From positions 1 to 8,860 of the forward strand of contig JBFLVN010000154.1 in NCBI GenBank assembly GCA_040758475.1: 8,860 nt of DNA, written 5' to 3'. A program made the position numbers and the translations under genes. Position 1 is the first letter of the stretch, and the number at the start of each line of letters is the position of its first letter. Origin of the DNA: JBFLVN01 sp040758475. GTDB lineage: Bacteria; JAGRBM01. The notes under the pieces are model-generated. The model was not told the origin of the DNA. It searched no databases and saw only the letters and a list, made by a program, of their open reading frames with translations. This document shows, in pieces, positions 6,331-8,860 of the stretch.

Positions 6331-6380
6331 GTCCATCGGTGTTCATCTGTGGCTAATTTTCTTCTTCCGTGGCTATCTTC
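6331..6380. repeat. GTCCATCGGTG...GGCTAATTTT dispersed repeat at the 3' end of the RluC-like gene
   Basis: This segment shares GTCCATCGGT and GGCTAATTTT with 7454-7475, where a 10-bp internal piece (GTTCATCTGT) is missing. The repeat includes the stop codon (6353-6355) and runs into the last codons of the RluC-like gene (IATEEEN tail). A second GTGGCTA lies at 6369-6375. I recall such sequences from the ends of genes in many unrelated environmental bacteria, where they generate spurious peptide tails. That recollection cannot be verified here. Confidence 0.65.
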
Positions 6381-7318
6381 TCTTGTATCTCTTCCCACTC
6401 GATCCCGATCTTTTCGAGCGCTTTCCAGAACTTCTCCGGCAGGGGCGCTTCGAGGCGGATTCTCTCCACCTCCCGGTCCGGGTCGGGGGCGTTCAGGCGA
6501 AACGCATGGAGGAAGAACTGCCCGCCCCGCAGGCCTATTTCTGGCATTTCTTCCCCGCCGTAGCGCTGGTCCCCGGCGAGAGGATGGCCCGCGTAGGCCA
6601 GGTGGGCCCTGATCTGGTGCGTGCGGCCCGTGAGGGGTTTGGCGAGGAGGAGGGTTAGCTCGTCCCCGCTCGCCAGCGGTACAAACTCCGTCTTCGCCGG
6701 CTGTCCTTTGTCGCTCACTTTGGACCGCAAAAGTCCTTCCGTGATTTTTTCGAGCGGCGCGTCCACGGCGAAAGGCTTTTCGATGATTCCCTGGGCGAGG
6801 GCAAGGTATTCCTTCTCGACGCGGCCGTCCTTGAAGTCCTGGAGCATCCGCCGGGCGACGGAGGGTTTCTTGGAACAAAGGATGAGCCCCGAAGTCTCCC
6901 GGTCGATCCGGTGGGCGGGGGCGGGGATGTATTTTTCGCCGTGGAACTTCATCCGGAGCCAGGTAACCACGTTCTGCCGCCCCGTTCCCTTGCCCCCCTG
7001 GACCGAGAGCCCCACGGGTTTGTCGATGGCGAGCCAGCCCTCCGCTTCCGCGAGAAAATTGGGCTCGTCCCCTTCCCACCGCGGGAGCGGGGCCTCCCGC
7101 TTTTTCTCGTCCTTCGGCGCGGGGAGTTCCACCACCTCGCCTTCAGAGACCCGGTAGTTCTGCCCCTGCTTCTTGCCGGAGGCTTTTAATCCTCCCGTCC
7201 GGATCTGGCGGTAGACCCAGCTCAAGGGCTTTCCGGCATAAAGCTTTCGCGCCAGGCGGTCGAGGCGCATGCCGGCCTCTTCGGACGTGACCGTGTGGGT
7301 GAGCTTGGGACGGGACAC
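6353..7318 (-). CDS. rluC: RluC-like 23S rRNA pseudouridine synthase (RluA family)
   Basis: The protein is 321 aa, the usual RluC length. An S4 RNA-binding domain occupies about 17-65 (MRLDRLARKLY... to VVELPAP). The catalytic domain follows, with the motif HRIDRETSGLIL (137-147) holding the catalytic Asp139, VQGGKG near 106-111, KEYLAL at 169-174, and GRTHQIRAHLAYAGHPLAGD at 231-250. The family isomerises specific uridines to pseudouridine; RluC acts on 23S rRNA positions 955, 2504 and 2580 in E. coli. The start is placed at GTG 7318, with TTGAGG ending 5 nt upstream. The alternative TTG at 7333 lies in the repeat arm and has no ribosome-binding site. The C-terminal IATEEEN is encoded by a dispersed repeat, so the native end may have been altered. 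RluD or another RluA paralogue is the alternative. Confidence 0.88.
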   Translation of the reverse strand: MSRPKLTHTVTSEEAGMRLDRLARKLYAGKPLSWVYRQIRTGGLKASGKKQGQNYRVSEGEVVELPAPKDEKKREAPLPRWEGDEPNFLAEAEGWLAIDKPVGLSVQGGKGTGRQNVVTWLRMKFHGEKYIPAPAHRIDRETSGLILCSKKPSVARRMLQDFKDGRVEKEYLALAQGIIEKPFAVDAPLEKITEGLLRSKVSDKGQPAKTEFVPLASGDELTLLLAKPLTGRTHQIRAHLAYAGHPLAGDQRYGGEEMPEIGLRGGQFFLHAFRLNAPDPDREVERIRLEAPLPEKFWKALEKIGIEWEEIQEKIATEEEN

Positions 7319-7332
7319 AGGAACCTCAATCA

Positions 7333-7482
7333 AGAGAAGAATTTAGCCACCGAGTGGTTCGGGCCCTCACCCCCGTCCCCTCCCCCAATATTGGGGGAGG
7401 GGTGCCTTCTGCATTCTCGAATAAAAATGGCGGGGTGAGGGCTCGGAAATACGTGTCCATCGGTGGCTAATTTTTCTTCTCT
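7333..7482. repeat. 150-bp three-layer nested palindrome between DUF1802 and RluC-like genes
   Basis: The outer arms are 7333-7353 and 7460-7482. Both read AGAGAAGAA...AGCCACCGA inward and differ by a 2-nt indel and one base. The middle arms are GCCCTCACCCC (7363-7373) and GGGGTGAGGGC (7432-7442). The inner core at 7377-7402 is a perfect 26-bp palindrome centred on AATATT. The outer right arm is the same repeat found at 6331. It reaches the DUF1802 stop codon (7482-7484), and the outer left arm touches the possible TTG of the next gene. No gene is encoded here. Confidence 0.85.
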
Positions 7483-8048
7483 TATCCGGCGGCTTTTCTT
7501 ATCTCCGCCCGTCTTTTTTCGAACTCCGCGTCCGATAGAACGGGCTTTGCCCCCGCCGTGGGGAGGGGTTTTTCCAAGGGCACCCAGGAGACGCAGCCCT
7601 CGTATTCCTTCGTGTTGGTGAGGACGAATTCTTTCGGAAGCGTGTAGGCCCGCAGGACGACCACCCAGACGCCGGGCTTCCGGTAGTGGTAGCGCATGGC
7701 GAGGGCCTCGTCCGAGTAGAGGTGCAGGCCGGAGAGGTTCTGGATCGTCTTTTCGTCCTTCAGAAAATAGGTATCGGCCACTTCCGCGAAAAGGCCCACG
7801 TGGACTTCCGAAGGGGGCGGGGCGGCTTTCTGGAGCGCTTCGAGCTCGGCCTGGGCGGCGGGGAGCACGTCCTTGGCCTTGGCGTGGTAGTAGGTCGGGA
7901 AAAGAAAAAATTCCCGGTGCTCCACCTCGAACTCGCCCCGCTTGTCGTGGATGCCCCCCTTGCGGACGAGGAGGGTCTGTCGGCCGTCGGAGAGGGCCTT
8001 GCAGAGAAGAGACCATTCTTTCAAAGCGACATCGGTTTGGGGGGTCAT
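7482..8048 (-). CDS. DUF1802 family protein of unknown function
   Basis: The protein is 188 aa. I recognise the DUF1802 pattern: ALKEWSLLCKAL at 8-19, a beta strand with the basic LLVRKGGI (26-33), EVEHREFFLFPTYYH at 41-55, then a helix of about 58-75 (AKDVLPAAQAELEALQKA). Later segments alternate strands (VHVGLFAEVADTYFL, VWVVVLRAYTLPKEF) and end with an aromatic stretch, EGCVSWVPLEKPLP. There is no signal peptide or membrane segment, so it is probably cytoplasmic. No catalytic residues can be assigned. The ATG at 8048 has GGAG 5 nt upstream. It is the first gene of the minus-strand series and precedes two RNA-modification genes. That is suggestive but does not establish function. Confidence 0.82.
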   Translation of the reverse strand: MTPQTDVALKEWSLLCKALSDGRQTLLVRKGGIHDKRGEFEVEHREFFLFPTYYHAKAKDVLPAAQAELEALQKAAPPPSEVHVGLFAEVADTYFLKDEKTIQNLSGLHLYSDEALAMRYHYRKPGVWVVVLRAYTLPKEFVLTNTKEYEGCVSWVPLEKPLPTAGAKPVLSDAEFEKRRAEIRKAAG

Positions 8049-8078
8049 AAAAGCTCCGGGCGGATTTCTACCATTTTT

Positions 8079-8110
8079 TGGGGAAGGTGATCATCCTGAT
8101 CATCTTGCCC
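8079..8110. repeat. Paired TGATCA palindrome module, copy 1
   Basis: GGAAGGTGATCATCC is followed by TGATCATCTTGCCC. The two TGATCA cores (8088-8093 and 8097-8102) are 9 bp apart, with AAGG and CTTG arms outside, so the module is itself an imperfect palindrome. A related TGATCG lies at 8119. It sits 31 nt upstream of the DUF1802 start. Confidence 0.7.
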
Positions 8111-8133
8111 TGCACCCATGATCGCCTCGAAAA

Positions 8134-8226
8134 CCCCGTAAAACCGCCGGAATCCCCCGAAAGCGGCAAGGTGATCATCGTTTTTTTTGTGAGGGTCAAG
8201 GTGATCAACATGATCAATCTTTTTTT
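8134..8226. repeat. CCCGTAAAACCG box plus TGATCA modules
   Basis: CCCGTAAAACCG (8135-8146) is followed about 22 nt later by AAGGTGATCATCG and a T8 run (8169-8188). A second module follows, AAGGTGATCA-ACA-TGATCA (8198-8216), then a T-run to 8226. The same order, box then AAGGTG module then T-run, recurs at 8441-8502 with TGGCCA cores. Confidence 0.7.
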
Positions 8227-8277
8227 GACCGGGTTCCGAAGTTGTCCGAGGGCGTCCAGAAAACTCCTTTCCACGAT

Positions 8278-8383
8278 GCCCTTCCCCCTCTGGGGGAAGG
8301 TGGCGCGAAGCGCCGGAAGAGGGCTGAACCGGCAATCGGCCCTCTCCCGCCCTTCGGGCACCCTCTCCCAGGGGGAGAGGGGC
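8278..8383. repeat. Composite palindromic repeat, two inverted half units
   Basis: The left half has CCTTCCCCC-TCT-GGGGGAAGG (8280-8300), small hairpin GGCGC-GAA-GCGCC (8302-8314) and GGAAGAGGGC. A 13-nt spacer follows. The right half has GGCCCTCTCCC, small hairpin GCCC-TTC-GGGC (8349-8359), then CCCTCTCCC to GGGAGAGGG (8361-8381). Ends are GCCC and GGGC. Stem sequences differ from the other copies, but the pairing is kept. Confidence 0.85.
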
Positions 8384-8387
8384 AAGG

Positions 8388-8504
8388 GGGAAGGTGGCCA
8401 ACTTCCCCACGTGGCCATCTTCCCTGGCCATCCCGGAAAGCCCGTAAAACCGTGTGAAACCGCCCAACCGATGAAGGTGGCCAAGGTGGCCATGTATTTT
8501 TTCG
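8388..8504. repeat. TGGCCA-core modules with CCCGTAAAACCG box
   Basis: TGGCCA occurs at 8395, 8412, 8425, 8478 and 8487. The last two form AAGGTGGCCA-AGG-TGGCCA with 9-bp core spacing, as in the TGATCA modules. The box CCCGTAAAACCG (8441-8452) precedes that pair by 26 nt, close to the 8135 copy, and a TATTTTTTCGCGG tract follows. It reads as the same module with GATC replaced by GGCC. Confidence 0.7.
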
Positions 8505-8520
8505 CGGTCCTGTTCCCCGG

Positions 8521-8546
8521 CAAGGTGATCATCGTTTTTTTCGCGG
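8521..8546. repeat. Single TGATCA module with T-run
   Basis: CAAGGTGATCATCG followed by seven Ts and CGCGG. The first 14 bases and the T-run repeat 8168-8188 exactly. The CGCGG after the Ts matches the end of the TGGCCA module at 8501. Confidence 0.7.
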
Positions 8547-8569
8547 TGAGAGAGCCCCTTTTCGATGTG

Positions 8570-8658
8570 CCCCTCTCCCTTTGGGAGAGGGTGGCCGAAG
8601 GCCGGGAGAGGGCCCTCTCCCGCCGCCGCGCGGCACCCTCCCCCAGTGGGGGAGGGGC
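8570..8658. repeat. Compact composite palindrome without a spacer
   Basis: The terminal hairpins are CCCTCTCCC-TTT-GGGAGAGGG (8571-8591) and CCCTCCCCC-AGT-GGGGGAGGG (8636-8656). Small hairpins are GGCC-GAA-GGCC (8593-8603) and GCCGC-CGC-GCGGC. The halves join directly, making a perfect 20-bp palindrome at 8603-8622. This is the cleanest copy and best shows the half-unit architecture. Confidence 0.87.
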
Positions 8659-8860
8659 AATTGCGGAGCGCCGGATTTTTTGCGGTCATCTGGGGTACCT
8701 GGTCCTCTGGGGCCCTAACCCGCTGAATTCACGGGGATTCTCTCTTTGGAGGCCGGTGGCCATGGGGAATCTGCCTTCTCTCGTTCGTCCACCAGTATCT
8801 ACCCTCGTCCGCCCGTGTCTGGGGGTGTCCAGGGCACACGTGGGGCAGAGGCCTATAAGT
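8659..8860. other. Unassigned terminal segment with no recognised gene or RNA
   Basis: After the last palindrome I find no supported gene. A plus-strand frame stays open from about 8692 to the window edge, and a minus-strand frame is open from the edge to about 8690. Neither translation resembles a family I know, and both are proline/arginine-rich as expected from GC-rich noncoding DNA. I checked by eye for tRNA, 5S, SRP RNA, RNase P RNA, 6S-like and cobalamin-riboswitch signatures and saw none. It may be the 3' end of the next gene or further intergenic sequence. Confidence 0.4.

Noticed and set aside
4400..6658. A 752-codon plus-strand open frame
   Set aside because: It runs antisense through the PepP-like, GluQRS and RluC-like genes and across repeat-filled gaps. 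It is a high-GC shadow frame with no recognisable domain.
7318..7333. TTG start at 7333 for the RluC-like gene
   Set aside because: It lies at the edge of the palindromic repeat with no ribosome-binding site upstream. GTG at 7318 has GAGG 5 nt before it.
8079..8546. CRISPR array
   Set aside because: Repeats are short, differ in sequence and spacing, and lack uniform repeat-spacer units. No cas gene is present in the window.
8045..8689. A 214-codon minus-strand open frame with repeated DDHL and GGFxRFYG segments
   Set aside because: Its translation is entirely made of the palindromic and TGATCA/TGGCCA repeats listed above, it has no ribosome-binding site I trust, and it shows no family resemblance. 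The repeated peptide is explained by the repeated DNA.

Overview
The window is a high-GC stretch (about 60% by eye) of a bacterial chromosome. All eight recognisable protein genes lie on the minus strand, so the biological order runs from high to low coordinates. The phylum cannot be fixed from this sequence. The genes are ordinary bacterial families. The many GC-rich palindromic repeats between genes, and a 'GTCCATCGGTG...GGCTAATTTT' repeat that I recall from many environmental phyla, point to a free-living environmental bacterium rather than a streamlined one.

Reading down the minus strand: an 812-bp gene-free region (8049-8860) is packed with short repeats. Next come a DUF1802-family protein (7482-8048), an RluC-like 23S rRNA pseudouridine synthase (6353-7318) and a glutamyl-Q tRNA(Asp) synthetase (5234-6178). 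These last two are RNA-modification genes. Then comes a tight trio: a PepP-like Xaa-Pro aminopeptidase (3746-5077), a carboxymuconolactone decarboxylase/AhpD-fold protein (3186-3743, 2-nt gap) and an ornithine cyclodeaminase/mu-crystallin-family protein (2206-3189, 4-bp overlap, GTG start). After a 176-bp gap with a candidate promoter/operator comes a pair with a 4-bp ATGA overlap: a gentisate 1,2-dioxygenase-like bicupin (929-2029) and a DapA/N-acetylneuraminate-lyase-family enzyme (30-932). The last five genes look like a small catabolic module acting on peptides, imino acids or aromatic acids. Its substrate cannot be read from the sequence.

The most unusual content is not coding. Every non-overlapping gap of more than a few bases contains palindromic repeats. 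One family is a composite palindrome, a terminal hairpin plus a small hairpin, often present as two head-to-head half units. Its stems change sequence between copies but keep pairing. A second family overlaps or abuts the stop codons of two genes and forms the arms of a 150-bp nested palindrome. A third, in 8079-8545, uses paired cores spaced 9 bp apart that are both TGATCA or both TGGCCA in a given copy. One palindrome places the ribosome-binding site of the tRNA-modifying gene inside a 9-bp stem.
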